From Sphingomonas xanthus (GTDB lineage Bacteria > Pseudomonadota > Alphaproteobacteria > Sphingomonadales > Sphingomonadaceae), in the NCBI RefSeq assembly GCF_007998985.1, contig NZ_CP041659.1, positions 1,672,001-1,736,000 on the forward strand: a DNA stretch of 64,000 nt. Reading direction: 5' to 3'. Made by a program: the position numbers and the translations under genes. A model generated the notes under the pieces. That model was not told where the DNA came from, searched no databases, and was given only the letters and a program-made list of their open reading frames with translations. Below are positions 1 through 8,326 of this stretch, one piece after another (position 1 is the first letter of the stretch; the number at the start of each line of letters is the position of its first letter).

Positions 1-286
1 CATCGATCAGGTGGTCGTGATGCGTTTCCGACGCCGCTTCATAGCGTGAGCGGCCGTCGCCGAACTCGTGCCGTTCCAGGATGCCCGCTTCCTCGAACAG
101 CCGGACGGTGCGGTAGACGGTTGCGATGGAAATATTGGGATCGATCGCCGCGGCCCGCGCATGGAGCGTCTCGACATCGGGATGGTCTTCGCTCTCGCCA
201 AGGACCTTGGCGATGGTCTTGCGCTGCTCGGTTATGCGCAGGCCCTTGTCCGCGCATAGCTGCTCAATGTCGATCTGGCGATGCAT
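1..286 (-). CDS. fur: Fur-family transcriptional regulator (partial, C-terminus beyond window)
   Basis: The 95 visible codons encode the N-terminal winged-helix DNA-binding domain of a ferric-uptake-regulator family protein: an RITEQRKTIAKVL helix near residue 20, the SIATVYRTVRLFEEAGILER recognition-helix region around residues 55-75, and an HHDHLID sequence at the window edge that in this family begins the metal-binding dimerisation domain. Fur proteins are cytoplasmic metal-dependent repressors, usually sensing iron. The ATG at 284-286 gives the usual N-terminal length. It follows mucR, rimI and tsaB on the same strand, an arrangement common in alphaproteobacteria. The missing C-terminal half means Fur cannot be told from Irr, Mur or Zur with certainty. 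Confidence 0.9.
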   Translation of the reverse strand, partial: MHRQIDIEQLCADKGLRITEQRKTIAKVLGESEDHPDVETLHARAAAIDPNISIATVYRTVRLFEEAGILERHEFGDGRSRYEAASETHHDHLID

Positions 287-359
287 GCCGATTACCTAAG
301 GGTTGCGCGCGCGAATGGGAAGCCGAGTCGAACGGCGACTTTCGCGCGCGCAATCCGGC

Positions 360-779
360 TTATTTGCCGCGGGTCTTGCGGCGCTTGGTGCCGAGGCCGA
401 TCGACTTGGCCAGCTTGCGCCGCTGTTCGGCATAATTGGGTGCGACCATCGGATAATCGGCGGAAAGTCCCCATTTCTGCCGGTACTGGTCCGGAGTCAT
501 CTGGTAATGGGTCATCAGATGCCGTTTCAGCATCTTCAGCTTTTTCCCGTCCTCCAGACAGACGATATAGTCCGGCTTTACCGACGAGCGGATCGGAACC
601 TTGGGTTCAAGCTTGGCTTCGGCGGCCGCGCTTGCACTCGACAGGCCCGATAGTGCCCCGTGCACATTCTGGATCAGTTGCGGAAGGTCGTTCACTGCAA
701 CACTATTATTGCTGACATGCGCCGCGACGATATCGGCTGTCAGCGTAATCAGCATGTCGTCGTTTTCCTGATCGTCCAT
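360..779 (-). CDS. mucR: MucR/Ros-family zinc-finger-like transcriptional regulator
   Basis: A 139-residue protein of typical MucR length. The C-terminal half has the family core: CLEDGKKLKMLKRHL at about residues 74-88, a second His at 91, then MTPDQYRQKWGL and DYPMVAPNYA. The classical Ros finger is Cys-x2-Cys-His-His. Here the second Cys position is Asp77 (C74-L-E-D77), a substitution known in several MucR/Ml homologues that bind DNA without a classical zinc site. The family acts as an H-NS-like regulator of surface polysaccharide, motility and cell cycle genes in alphaproteobacteria. The frame remains open upstream to 1043, but the ATG at 777-779 matches the family N-terminus. Confidence 0.9.
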   Translation of the reverse strand: MDDQENDDMLITLTADIVAAHVSNNSVAVNDLPQLIQNVHGALSGLSSASAAAEAKLEPKVPIRSSVKPDYIVCLEDGKKLKMLKRHLMTHYQMTPDQYRQKWGLSADYPMVAPNYAEQRRKLAKSIGLGTKRRKTRGK

Positions 780-888
780 GTATGAAATTCTCCGAGCTTG
801 AATTGGTACAGGACAGTCAGCTGTCGAAACCCCGCCCCTTATTACTCCGCGATACTTCAATGGACAAGGTTGACGAATATCAACTATT

Positions 889-1371
889 TTACCGGACAAG
901 CACCAGTGTAACCGCGTCGTGCCTTCGCCCGTCGGCCGCCTTATAATAGGCGCGCCGGCGGCCCGCGGGGACGAACCCCGCGCTTTGGTACAGGGACACG
1001 GCCGAGTTGCCGTCGCGGACCTCGAGGTGGAGGCGGCTGGCACCCTGCGCCCGGGCCTGGGCGATGAAATCTTCGACCAGCAGGCGGCCCGCGCCCTGGC
1101 CCTGGCCGGCGACTTCGACAGCGATCAGCAACAGTTCGGATTCATCCATGATGGTCCGCGCCAAGGCAAAACCGATCGCGTGCTGGTCATGGTCAGCCAT
1201 GGTCAGGCTGACCCCTGCGAGCGGAAGGATCCCGGCGCATTGCGAGCGGGTCCAGGCTTCGCCGAAACAAGGAGGGAAGGCGTCGGTCATGATCCGCATG
1301 ACGTCGTCCAGGTCATCGGCCCCGCCAGCGCGCAGCCGGAGTTCTGCCGGGCGCGCCCTCGCGGCGTTCAT
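889..1371 (-). CDS. rimI: Ribosomal protein S18 alanine N-acetyltransferase (RimI-type GNAT)
   Basis: A 160-residue GNAT acetyltransferase. The acetyl-CoA pyrophosphate-binding loop reads VAGQGQGAGR at residues 87-96, followed by the RimI-type EVRDGNSAVSLYQSAGF at 118-133. RimI acetylates the N-terminal Ala of ribosomal protein S18; many alphaproteobacterial members are annotated this way from their position next to tsaB, as here. The ATG at 1369-1371 overlaps the tsaB stop by 4 bases, suggesting translational coupling. A longer in-frame start at 1422 would lie well inside tsaB and adds a low-complexity N-terminus, so it was rejected. Substrate is inferred from family and neighbour only. Confidence 0.85.
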   Translation of the reverse strand: MNAARARPAELRLRAGGADDLDDVMRIMTDAFPPCFGEAWTRSQCAGILPLAGVSLTMADHDQHAIGFALARTIMDESELLLIAVEVAGQGQGAGRLLVEDFIAQARAQGASRLHLEVRDGNSAVSLYQSAGFVPAGRRRAYYKAADGRRHDAVTLVLVR

Positions 1372-1982
1372 GCGGCGGCCTTTGGGCGAGCGTCGGGTGC
1401 CCGGGCATAGATCGGCTTGCATTCCAGCATGCGCAATAGCGGCGGAAGCCGGAGCGCATGGCGCGCGCTCGGCATCAGCGCGAGAGCCTCCCCATTGCCG
1501 CGCTCACCGACCAGGGCTGCAGCACCGCTACCGGCGACCAGCTTTGCAGAGATGACTCGTGCGGCGGCGGCGGGTGCGAGATTGAGGATTGGGCCGGTAG
1601 CGTTGAGGTCCTCGCGGTCGAAGCTCTGGATGAACAGCTCGCCATGTCCGCCGGTGACGGCTGCGGCGATATGCCCCGTGCCCGGCGGGGCCGACGCGGC
1701 GAGCAGGGCGAGGCTGTTCATCCCCGCCAGCGGCACGCTCCAGCCGATCGCCATGCCATGGGCTGCGGCGATGCCGACGCGAAGGCCGGTGAAGCTGCCC
1801 GGTCCAACCCCGACGAGGATTCGCGTCGGGACATGGCCTTGGATCATCTCGGCGATCAGCGGGACCAGCCGCTCGGCATGACCACGGCCGATCTCCTCGT
1901 CGCGCGAGGCGACGACGCTGCCGTCGGGTTCAAGCAGCGCGGCAGTGCAGGACGCAGTCGATGTATCGATCGCAAGGATCAC
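1368..1982 (-). CDS. tsaB: tRNA threonylcarbamoyladenosine biosynthesis protein TsaB
   Basis: About 204 residues with the ASKHA-fold start ILAIDTSTASCTAALLE and the TsaB signature VGVGPGSFTGLRVGIAAAHGMA near residues 57-78. TsaB is the non-catalytic partner that with TsaD and TsaE attaches threonylcarbamoyl to A37 of ANN-decoding tRNAs. The start is uncertain: a GTG at 1980-1982 is preceded by CAGGAG about 11 bases upstream and matches the usual N-terminus (M-I-L-A-I-D-T), while an ATG at 2019-2021 would add 13 residues of atypical sequence. The GTG is preferred. The 3' end overlaps rimI by 4 bases. Confidence 0.87.
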   Translation of the reverse strand: MILAIDTSTASCTAALLEPDGSVVASRDEEIGRGHAERLVPLIAEMIQGHVPTRILVGVGPGSFTGLRVGIAAAHGMAIGWSVPLAGMNSLALLAASAPPGTGHIAAAVTGGHGELFIQSFDREDLNATGPILNLAPAAAARVISAKLVAGSGAAALVGERGNGEALALMPSARHALRLPPLLRMLECKPIYARAPDARPKAAA

Positions 1983-2070
1983 CGGGCTACAGACTCCTGT
2001 TCGCCCCACCCCAATCGCCATGAGGGCATAGCGGCGGCATTTCGGCAAGAAAAAAGCGGTTAATTGCGGT

Positions 2071-2649
2071 TTAGACCGCCTCGATCGTTTCGACCTCGGG
2101 CACATAATGCCTGATCAGGCTTTCTACTCCGCGCTTGAGCGTCACGGCGGATGAGGGGCAGCCCGCGCAGGCTCCTTGCATGGCAAGGTAGAGCGTGCCG
2201 CCCTTGAAGCCGCGATAGACGATATCGCCGCCGTCTTGCGCCACCGCCGGGCGGACCCTGGTATCGAGCAATTCCTTGATCTGCTCGATGATGTCGGCGT
2301 CGGCCGGGTCTTCCTCGATCGTCGCTTGCGCGTCGGCCGCGACCGCGATGTCTGCTGCGCTCCCCTGCCTGAACAGTGGAGCATCGAGCATGAAATGGTC
2401 GAGCAGGATGGTCAGGACCTCCGGCTCAAGTGCGTTCCATTCGACGGTCGGGGCTGCCGACACGGAAACGAAATCGCGTCCGAAGTAGACGCCATCGACC
2501 ATCCCCGTTGCGAACAGCGCGTCCGCCAGCGGGCTGGCCTCGGCCGCCTCCGGCGAGGCGAAGTCGCGCCCGCCGGTCTCCATGACGGTACGGCCGGGCA
2601 GGAACTTGCGGGTCGCCGGATTGGGCGTCTTTTCGATTTCGATCAACAT
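2071..2649 (-). CDS. NifU/Nfu-family iron-sulfur cluster carrier
   Basis: A 192-residue two-domain protein. The N-terminal Nfu_N domain (residues 1-90) begins with the family sequence EIEKTPNPATRKFLPG. The C-terminal NifU-like domain (120-192) carries the Cys161-x2-Cys164 (CAGCPSS) pair that ligates a transferable 4Fe-4S cluster across a homodimer, preceded by RVRPAVAQDGGDIVYRGF. This is the NFU1-like architecture (degenerate N domain plus Nfu) used to deliver clusters to apo-targets such as lipoyl synthase. It lies between mmsB and tsaB on the same strand, with about 31 bp to mmsB. It is not a nitrogen-fixation gene. Confidence 0.9.
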   Translation of the reverse strand: MLIEIEKTPNPATRKFLPGRTVMETGGRDFASPEAAEASPLADALFATGMVDGVYFGRDFVSVSAAPTVEWNALEPEVLTILLDHFMLDAPLFRQGSAADIAVAADAQATIEEDPADADIIEQIKELLDTRVRPAVAQDGGDIVYRGFKGGTLYLAMQGACAGCPSSAVTLKRGVESLIRHYVPEVETIEAV

Positions 2650-2680
2650 GGGCGGGATGTGGGCCTTGCCGGGGCTGCAA

Positions 2681-3577
2681 TCAAGCTGGCGGGGTCCAGC
2701 TGTCGTCGATCATCTTGATCAGCGCGGAAAAGTCCTTGCCGCCGCCGCCGCGCGAAACGAAGCGCTGGTACAGCTCCTCCGCCTCTCCGCCCATCGGGGT
2801 ATAGGCGTCCGCGGCCTGGGCGGCCTCCATCGCCAGCTTCAGGTCCTTGAGCATCAGCGCCGCCGCGAAGCCACCGTCATAATTTCGGTCTGCGGGCGTT
2901 TCCGGACCGACGCCGGGGACCGGGCAATAGCTGGTCATCGACCAGCTCTGGCCACTCGCCTTCGAGGAGATGTCGAAGAAGGTCTGCGGGTCGAGGCCGA
3001 GCTTCTGTGCCAGCACGAAGGCTTCGCAGGTCCCTGCCATGGTGACACCAAGCAGCATGTTGTTGACGATCTTCGCTGCCTGGCCCGCGCCCGCGCCGCC
3101 GGCATGGATGACCGCCTTGCCCATCTTCTCGAGGAAGGGCTGGGCCTTGGCGAAGCCATCGTCCGATCCGCCGACCATGAAAGTCAGCGTGCCCGCATCG
3201 GCGGCGGCGATCCCGCCACTGACAGGTGCATCGACCATCGCATAGCCCGCTTCACTGGCCAGTTCTTCCACGGTGCGCGCGGTTGCGACGTCGATGGTTG
3301 AACAGTCCATCAGGACGGCGCTGGCCGGCGCCCTGCCGATCACGCTTTCGGCATAGACCGCCGCGACATGCTTGCCAGCCGGAAGCATGGTCACGACCGC
3401 ATCGACGCCCTCGACCGCTTCGGCGGCGCTGGTGGCAATGGAACAGCCGTTGCCCCTGGCCCGCTCGATCGCCGGTTCGGCAAGATCGAAGGCGATGACC
3501 TCATGGCCGGCCTTGACCAGGTTCGCGGCCATTCCGCCGCCCATGTTTCCCAGCCCGATGAAGGCGACGCGTGCCAT
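2681..3577 (-). CDS. mmsB: 3-hydroxyisobutyrate dehydrogenase
   Basis: A 298-residue NAD-dependent dehydrogenase oxidising 3-hydroxyisobutyrate to methylmalonate semialdehyde in valine degradation. It shows the Rossmann start FIGLGNMGGGMAANLVKAGHEVIAFD (split across residues 6-31), the substrate-binding PVSGG at 118-122 and the catalytic Lys169 in GQAAKIVNNMLLG. Length is normal. It is the last gene of the valine operon, 13 bp after the enoyl-CoA hydratase. The neighbouring acyl-CoA dehydrogenase, hydrolase and mmsA make 3-hydroxyisobutyrate the most likely substrate rather than tartronate semialdehyde or another beta-hydroxyacid. Confidence 0.93.
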   Translation of the reverse strand: MARVAFIGLGNMGGGMAANLVKAGHEVIAFDLAEPAIERARGNGCSIATSAAEAVEGVDAVVTMLPAGKHVAAVYAESVIGRAPASAVLMDCSTIDVATARTVEELASEAGYAMVDAPVSGGIAAADAGTLTFMVGGSDDGFAKAQPFLEKMGKAVIHAGGAGAGQAAKIVNNMLLGVTMAGTCEAFVLAQKLGLDPQTFFDISSKASGQSWSMTSYCPVPGVGPETPADRNYDGGFAAALMLKDLKLAMEAAQAADAYTPMGGEAEELYQRFVSRGGGGKDFSALIKMIDDSWTPPA

Positions 3578-3590
3578 GTCCGCTACTCCC

Positions 3591-4364
3591 TTATTTGCCG
3601 GTCCAGTTGCCCGGCCGCTTTTCGACGAAGGCGCTCATGCCTTCCTTCTGGTCCTCGGTGCCAAACAGGCCATGGAACAGGCGACGCTCGAAATTGATGC
3701 CCTGCGCCAGCCCCATTTCGAATGCGGCGTTGACCATTTCCTTGTTCGCGATTGCCGCCAGCGGCGCCATTGCGGCAATGGTTTCCGCGGTCTTCAGCGC
3801 CTCCGTGACAAGATCGGCAGCGGGAACGACCCGGGCCACCAGCCCGCTGCGCTCGGCTTCCTCGGCGCCCATCATTCGGCCGGTCAGGCACATTTCCATC
3901 GCCTTGGCCTTGCCGACCGCATGGGTCAGCCGCTGCGAACCGCCCATGCCCGGCGTGACGCCCAGCTTGATTTCCGGCTGGCCGAACTTGGCATTGTCGC
4001 CGGCGATGATGAAGTCGGCCATCATCGCCACCTCGCACCCCCCGCCAAGCGCAAAGCCGTTGACCGCTGCGATCCAGGGCTTTCGGGTTGCAGTGACCTT
4101 TTCCCAGCCTTTGAAGAAGTCCGACGCGTACATGTCGGCGAAGCCCTGCGCCTGCATCTCCTTGATGTCGGCGCCGGCCGCGAAGGCCTTCTCGCTGCCG
4201 GTTAGAACCAGGCAGCGCTGCGAGGGTTCGGCGTCATAGGCGGCAAAGGCGTCGATCAATTCTCTGAGCACGACGGAATTGAGCGCGTTGAGTGCCTGTG
4301 GCCGGTTCAGCCTGATCAGCGTTACCGCGCCTTTGGTTTCGACGAGGAGGGTTTCGTAACTCAT
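3591..4364 (-). CDS. Enoyl-CoA hydratase
   Basis: A 257-residue crotonase-fold hydratase. The oxyanion-hole segments are [10 protein letters not shown] (61-70) and [10 protein letters not shown] (102-111); the two catalytic glutamates are Glu111 (GGGCEVAM) and Glu131 (FGQPEIKLG), so it should be a true hydratase. In this operon it would add water to methacrylyl-CoA to give 3-hydroxyisobutyryl-CoA. It starts 12 bp after the hydrolase gene and 13 bp before mmsB. The sequence resembles short-chain EchA/Crt enzymes, so broader beta-oxidation activity is also possible. Confidence 0.92.
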   Translation of the reverse strand: MSYETLLVETKGAVTLIRLNRPQALNALNSVVLRELIDAFAAYDAEPSQRCLVLTGSEKAFAAGADIKEMQAQGFADMYASDFFKGWEKVTATRKPWIAAVNGFALGGGCEVAMMADFIIAGDNAKFGQPEIKLGVTPGMGGSQRLTHAVGKAKAMEMCLTGRMMGAEEAERSGLVARVVPAADLVTEALKTAETIAAMAPLAAIANKEMVNAAFEMGLAQGINFERRLFHGLFGTEDQKEGMSAFVEKRPGNWTGK

Positions 4365-4376
4365 CGGATCGGGCTC

Positions 4377-5456
4377 CTAAAATTCGAACGGCCGCCATTC
4401 CTCCTCGGGAGGAAGCGGCTCGAAAAAGGCTTCGACCTCGGTATCGCCGATCACGGCGGGGTTGGTCGGCTGCCAGTTAGGCTTGTTGTCCTTGTCGATC
4501 AGGAGGGCGCGCACGCCCTCCTTGAAATCGGGGTGGTGGATCAGGCGGACCATGATCCCATATTCCATCCGCATTTCGTCGACGAAATGGAGTTGATACG
4601 GGCTTTCCTGAAGCAGTTTCAGACTGACCTTGCAGGCCATCGGTGACTTGCGGCGGATGGTCTCGGCTTCCTTCGCCGCCCATTCATCGCCCTCCGACGC
4701 ACCGGCATCGAGCGCATCGAGGATTTCTTCCAGCCGGTCGGAGGAGAAATAGCGGTCGATGCGGACAAGATTATCCATAATCCGGGCTTCGGGAACATCC
4801 TCTTCCGACAATTCGTCGAGGATCGCCTGGACACGGAAGGGCTGGGCCATGATCCGTTCCTTGGCTTCGTCCAGCCGCGCAGAAGGGAGATAATGGGTCG
4901 CCAGCCGCAGCTTGAGGCACTCGGCGCCGTCCAGCCGTGCGCCGGTTAGGGCCAGGAACTGCGCAAGCCGACCGCGCAGGCGGCTCAAATAGCGGCCGCC
5001 GCCGACGTCGGGAAAAATGCCGATGGTAGTTTCCGGCATCGCCAGCACGGTGCGTTCGGTCGCAACGCGAAAGCGGCAGGGACAGGCGATCCCGACGCCA
5101 CCGCCCATCGTCACCCCGTCCATGAATGCGACGCCTGGCTTGGGATAGGTATATTCGAGGTGGTTGAGGCGATATTCGTCGAAGAAGAAGGACCGGGCGG
5201 CGGCCTCATGACCCTCAACGTCCTGGCTGATTGTAACAACGTCGCCGCCAGCGCAAAAACCGCGGCCCTCGGCGTGGTCGATCAGGATGATGCGGACATC
5301 GGGGTCGTCGCGCCATTCGATCAGCGCGCGCGCCATGTCGCGCACCATCTGGCGGTTGAGGCTGTGCAGCGCCTTGGGCCGGTTGAGGCGAAGGCGCCCG
5401 GCGAGGCCTTCCTTCACCGTCAGCACATCGGGCGAAATCTCGGTCATCAGGTTCAT
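4377..5456 (-). CDS. 3-hydroxyisobutyryl-CoA hydrolase (enoyl-CoA hydratase/isomerase family)
   Basis: A 359-residue crotonase-superfamily protein of HIBCH length. GRGFCAGGDV (65-73) and DGVTMGGGVGIA (113-124) form the oxyanion hole, and MPETTIGIFPDVGGG (140-154) carries the Glu142/Asp150 pair characteristic of HIBYL-CoA hydrolases rather than hydratases. It releases free 3-hydroxyisobutyrate, which mmsB then oxidises; hydrolysis also prevents build-up of toxic methacrylyl-CoA. Its ATG overlaps the phaC stop by 4 bases (ATGA, 5453-5456), so translation is probably coupled. A second in-frame ATG lies at 5445-5447. Confidence 0.92.
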   Translation of the reverse strand: MNLMTEISPDVLTVKEGLAGRLRLNRPKALHSLNRQMVRDMARALIEWRDDPDVRIILIDHAEGRGFCAGGDVVTISQDVEGHEAAARSFFFDEYRLNHLEYTYPKPGVAFMDGVTMGGGVGIACPCRFRVATERTVLAMPETTIGIFPDVGGGRYLSRLRGRLAQFLALTGARLDGAECLKLRLATHYLPSARLDEAKERIMAQPFRVQAILDELSEEDVPEARIMDNLVRIDRYFSSDRLEEILDALDAGASEGDEWAAKEAETIRRKSPMACKVSLKLLQESPYQLHFVDEMRMEYGIMVRLIHHPDFKEGVRALLIDKDNKPNWQPTNPAVIGDTEVEAFFEPLPPEEEWRPFEF

Positions 5457-7150
5457 TTCATCAATGCGTAGCGGCCGGGGGCCGGTTCGATCCCGTCGGT
5501 GATGGCGCGCGCGGCGACCAGCTTGCCGCTGCCGCACCGGTCAAGCCAGCCGGTCCAATGCGGCCACCAGCTTCCTTCGTGCCGCGTCGCGCCCGAAAGC
5601 CAGTCGTCCGCAGCCTCGGGCTGGTCGGCGCGGGTCCAATAGCCATGCTTGTTCGCCGCCGGCGGGTTGATCACCCCGGCATTATGGCCGGATCCACCGA
5701 GAACGAAATCGGCCTTCAAGTCGCGGGCCCCGCGATAGACGGCCTCCCACGCCGATACATGGTCGTCCTTGAGGGCGACGATCATCATCGGCGTGCCGAT
5801 TGTGGCCAGGTCGATCTTGACGCCGCCGACCTCGAACCCCGCGGGGTCCTTCAGCTTGTTGTCGAGCAGAAGATCGCGATTATAGCTTTTGAGGAAGGCG
5901 GCCGGGATTCTCGCGCCATCCTCGAACCAGTAGAGCAGGTCGCTTGGCGGCGCTGGCCGGTCGAGGAGATAATGGTTGATCACGCTCGACCAGATAAGGT
6001 CGTTGGCACGCATTGCCGCGAACAATCGCTGCAGCTCGAGGCTGTCGATGAAGCCTTGCGCTTCCAGATGGTCTTCCAGTGCGGCCAGGTGACCTTCATG
6101 AACGAAGGCCGACCAGTCTCGCATGTCGGCGAAATCGACGAGGCTGCCGATCAGCGTGGCCGAATTGACCTCGTCGGCGCGACCCTTCGCCGCAAGCCAT
6201 GCCAGCGCGATGGCGACCAGCGTGCCGCCAAGGCAGAAGCTGAACAGGTCCGGTGCGTGTCCAGTGCGCCTGGCGACCTCTCCGATCGCCTCGACGATGC
6301 CCTCGACGACATAGTCACCAACGCCCTTGTCCTTATGTTCGGGTCCCGGGTTGACCCAGCTGATCACGAACACCGTCCGCCCTTCGTCGACCAGCCATTT
6401 GACCAGGCTTTGGCGCGGGACGAGGTCGATCATGTAGTAGCGATTGACCAGCGGCGGCACATAAAGCAGCGGCTCGGCGGCGACCTTGTCGGTGGTCGGC
6501 GAATATTGGATCAGCTGGAACAGGCTGTTTTCATAGACCACCTGGCCCGGCGTCGCGGCAATGGTTTTCCCCTTTTCGAACGCCGCCGGGTCGGTCCTGC
6601 GCTGGACGATGCCCTTGCCGGAAGCGATGTCCTCGATGAGGTGGGCGAAGCCTTGGACCAGGTTGGCCCCGCCGGTTTCCTTGATCCGTTTGGCGACCTC
6701 CGGATTGGTCGCCGCGAAATTGGCCGGCGAAACGGCGTTCAGATATTGGTCCAGCAGGAAGCGCGCCATGGCCGCGCTGCTGTCGCTGGCATCGCCAAGG
6801 GCGACGATGTCGCGAAGCTGCTGCGAGGCGAGCAGGTAAGCATCGCGAAGCGAACGGTAATACGGGTCGTCCTGCCATTCCGCCGCGGCGAAGCGGCGAT
6901 CGCGCGGCTTTTCGCCGGTTTCGCCGGACAGGGTTGCATTCCAATAGGCTGCCCATTGCTGGGCCGCGGCGAACTGCACCTGCATCAGGTCCTGCGGCCG
7001 CATCGCCAGCTCCATCGCCACCTCGCCGGTCGCCTGGGCGATGGCAAAAGGATCGAACGGGAGGGTCGGTTTGGCGCCGCCCTTGATCATCTGTTCGGCG
7101 GCGTCGTGAAGGCGGCCGGTGAGATCGCCAAAAGGAAATGCGGGGGTCAC
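5453..7150 (-). CDS. phaC: Class I poly(3-hydroxyalkanoate) synthase PhaC
   Basis: A 565-residue PHA polymerase. The N-terminal PhaC_N region contains DPYYRSLRDAYLLASQQL; the alpha/beta-hydrolase core has the lipase-box variant FSFCLGGTL, giving nucleophile Cys306, with LKDDHVSAW and GGSGHNAGV supplying the catalytic Asp and His. It polymerises 3-hydroxyacyl-CoA into storage granules; the length and the absence of a nearby PhaE or PhaR fit class I. The start is taken as GTG 7148-7150, overlapping the acyl-CoA dehydrogenase stop by 4 bases (GTGA). An upstream extension lies within the dehydrogenase gene. It is unusual in that it is embedded in a valine catabolic operon. Confidence 0.93.
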   Translation of the reverse strand: MTPAFPFGDLTGRLHDAAEQMIKGGAKPTLPFDPFAIAQATGEVAMELAMRPQDLMQVQFAAAQQWAAYWNATLSGETGEKPRDRRFAAAEWQDDPYYRSLRDAYLLASQQLRDIVALGDASDSSAAMARFLLDQYLNAVSPANFAATNPEVAKRIKETGGANLVQGFAHLIEDIASGKGIVQRRTDPAAFEKGKTIAATPGQVVYENSLFQLIQYSPTTDKVAAEPLLYVPPLVNRYYMIDLVPRQSLVKWLVDEGRTVFVISWVNPGPEHKDKGVGDYVVEGIVEAIGEVARRTGHAPDLFSFCLGGTLVAIALAWLAAKGRADEVNSATLIGSLVDFADMRDWSAFVHEGHLAALEDHLEAQGFIDSLELQRLFAAMRANDLIWSSVINHYLLDRPAPPSDLLYWFEDGARIPAAFLKSYNRDLLLDNKLKDPAGFEVGGVKIDLATIGTPMMIVALKDDHVSAWEAVYRGARDLKADFVLGGSGHNAGVINPPAANKHGYWTRADQPEAADDWLSGATRHEGSWWPHWTGWLDRCGSGKLVAARAITDGIEPAPGRYALMK

Positions 7151-8289
7151 TGCCGGGTCAGCTCCCGCCCGACGATCATTCGCATCACCTGGTTGGTGCC
7201 CTCCAGGATCGAATGGACGCGCAAGTCGCGCCAGAAACGCTCGATCGGGTAATCCTGAAGATAGCCATAGCCGCCGTGGAGCTGAAGTGCGCGGTCGACC
7301 ACCGAGGAGCCGGTGTCGGTCGCCAGCCGCTTGGCCATGGCCGCAAACTTGCTCTTGTCGGGCGCGTTGGCGGTGACCTTGGCCGCCGCGACGTACAACA
7401 GGTAACGCGCCGCCTGAAGCTCGGTCTCCATGTCCGCCAGCATGAACTGTGTGTTCTGGAAGTCGGCGATCGCCTTGCCGAACTGCTTGCGGTCCTTGGT
7501 ATATTTCACCGCCTCGTCGAGGCATCGCTGGGCGCCGCCAAGCGAGCAGGCGCCAATATTGAGCCGTCCACCGTCGAGGCCCATCATCGCGATGCGAAAG
7601 CCCTCTCCCTCGCCGCCGACGCGATTGGCAACAGGCACGCGCACCTCGTCGAAATTGACTTGGGCGGTCGGCTGCGAATGCCAGCCCAGCTTCTTTTCGT
7701 TGGCGCCGAAGCTTACCCCGTCCATATCCTTTTCGATGACCAGCGCGCTGATGCCCTTGGGACCTTCCTCGCCGGTGCGGACCATGGTGACATAGATTTC
7801 ATTCTCGCCGCCGCCGGAGATGAATGCCTTGCTGCCGCTGACCACATAATGATTGCCGTCTCGCACCGCGCGGGTCTTGAGCGCCGCCGCGTCCGAACCC
7901 GAGGAGGGTTCGGTCAGGCAGTAGCTGGCGATCTTGTCCATCGGGATCAGCGACGGGAGATATTCGGCCTTCAGTTCTTCCGACCCGAAGCGGTCGATCA
8001 TCCAGCTGGCCATATTGTGGATCGAGATGAAGGCGCTGGTCGAGGGACAGCCATAAGCCATCGCTTCCATGATCAGTGCGGCTTCAAGCCGGCCTAGGCC
8101 GATGCCGCCGCTTTCCTCGCTAACATAGATCGACCCGAAGCCGAGCTCGGCGGCCTGGCGGATCGTGTCCCGGGGGAAAATATGCTTCTCGTCCCATTCC
8201 GCCGCGTTGGGCGTGATGGCGTCAGCGGTGAACTTCTGCGCCATTTCCTGGATTTGGCGCTGGTCGTCGGTCAGGTCGAACTGGTGCAT
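7147..8289 (-). CDS. Acyl-CoA dehydrogenase, probable isobutyryl-CoA dehydrogenase
   Basis: A 380-residue FAD flavoprotein with full ACAD layout: N-terminal helical domain (FDLTDDQRQIQEMA), middle beta domain with CLTEPSSGSDAAALKT, and a C-terminal helical domain with LQLHGGYGYLQDYPIERF and ILEGTNQVMR, where Glu363 is the likely catalytic base. It would convert isobutyryl-CoA to methacrylyl-CoA, passing electrons to ETF. It is the first gene of the valine operon and overlaps phaC by 4 bases. The substrate is inferred from the downstream genes; 2-methylbutyryl-CoA is an alternative. Confidence 0.92.
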   Translation of the reverse strand: MHQFDLTDDQRQIQEMAQKFTADAITPNAAEWDEKHIFPRDTIRQAAELGFGSIYVSEESGGIGLGRLEAALIMEAMAYGCPSTSAFISIHNMASWMIDRFGSEELKAEYLPSLIPMDKIASYCLTEPSSGSDAAALKTRAVRDGNHYVVSGSKAFISGGGENEIYVTMVRTGEEGPKGISALVIEKDMDGVSFGANEKKLGWHSQPTAQVNFDEVRVPVANRVGGEGEGFRIAMMGLDGGRLNIGACSLGGAQRCLDEAVKYTKDRKQFGKAIADFQNTQFMLADMETELQAARYLLYVAAAKVTANAPDKSKFAAMAKRLATDTGSSVVDRALQLHGGYGYLQDYPIERFWRDLRVHSILEGTNQVMRMIVGRELTRQ

Positions 8290-8326
8290 GGCTGCGCCCT
8301 AAGGCCACCGCCCGCGGCCTGCAAGG

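Noticed and set aside
5558..7252. Long plus-strand frame opposite phaC
   Set aside because: Antisense to phaC, no recognisable domain, biased amino acid content.
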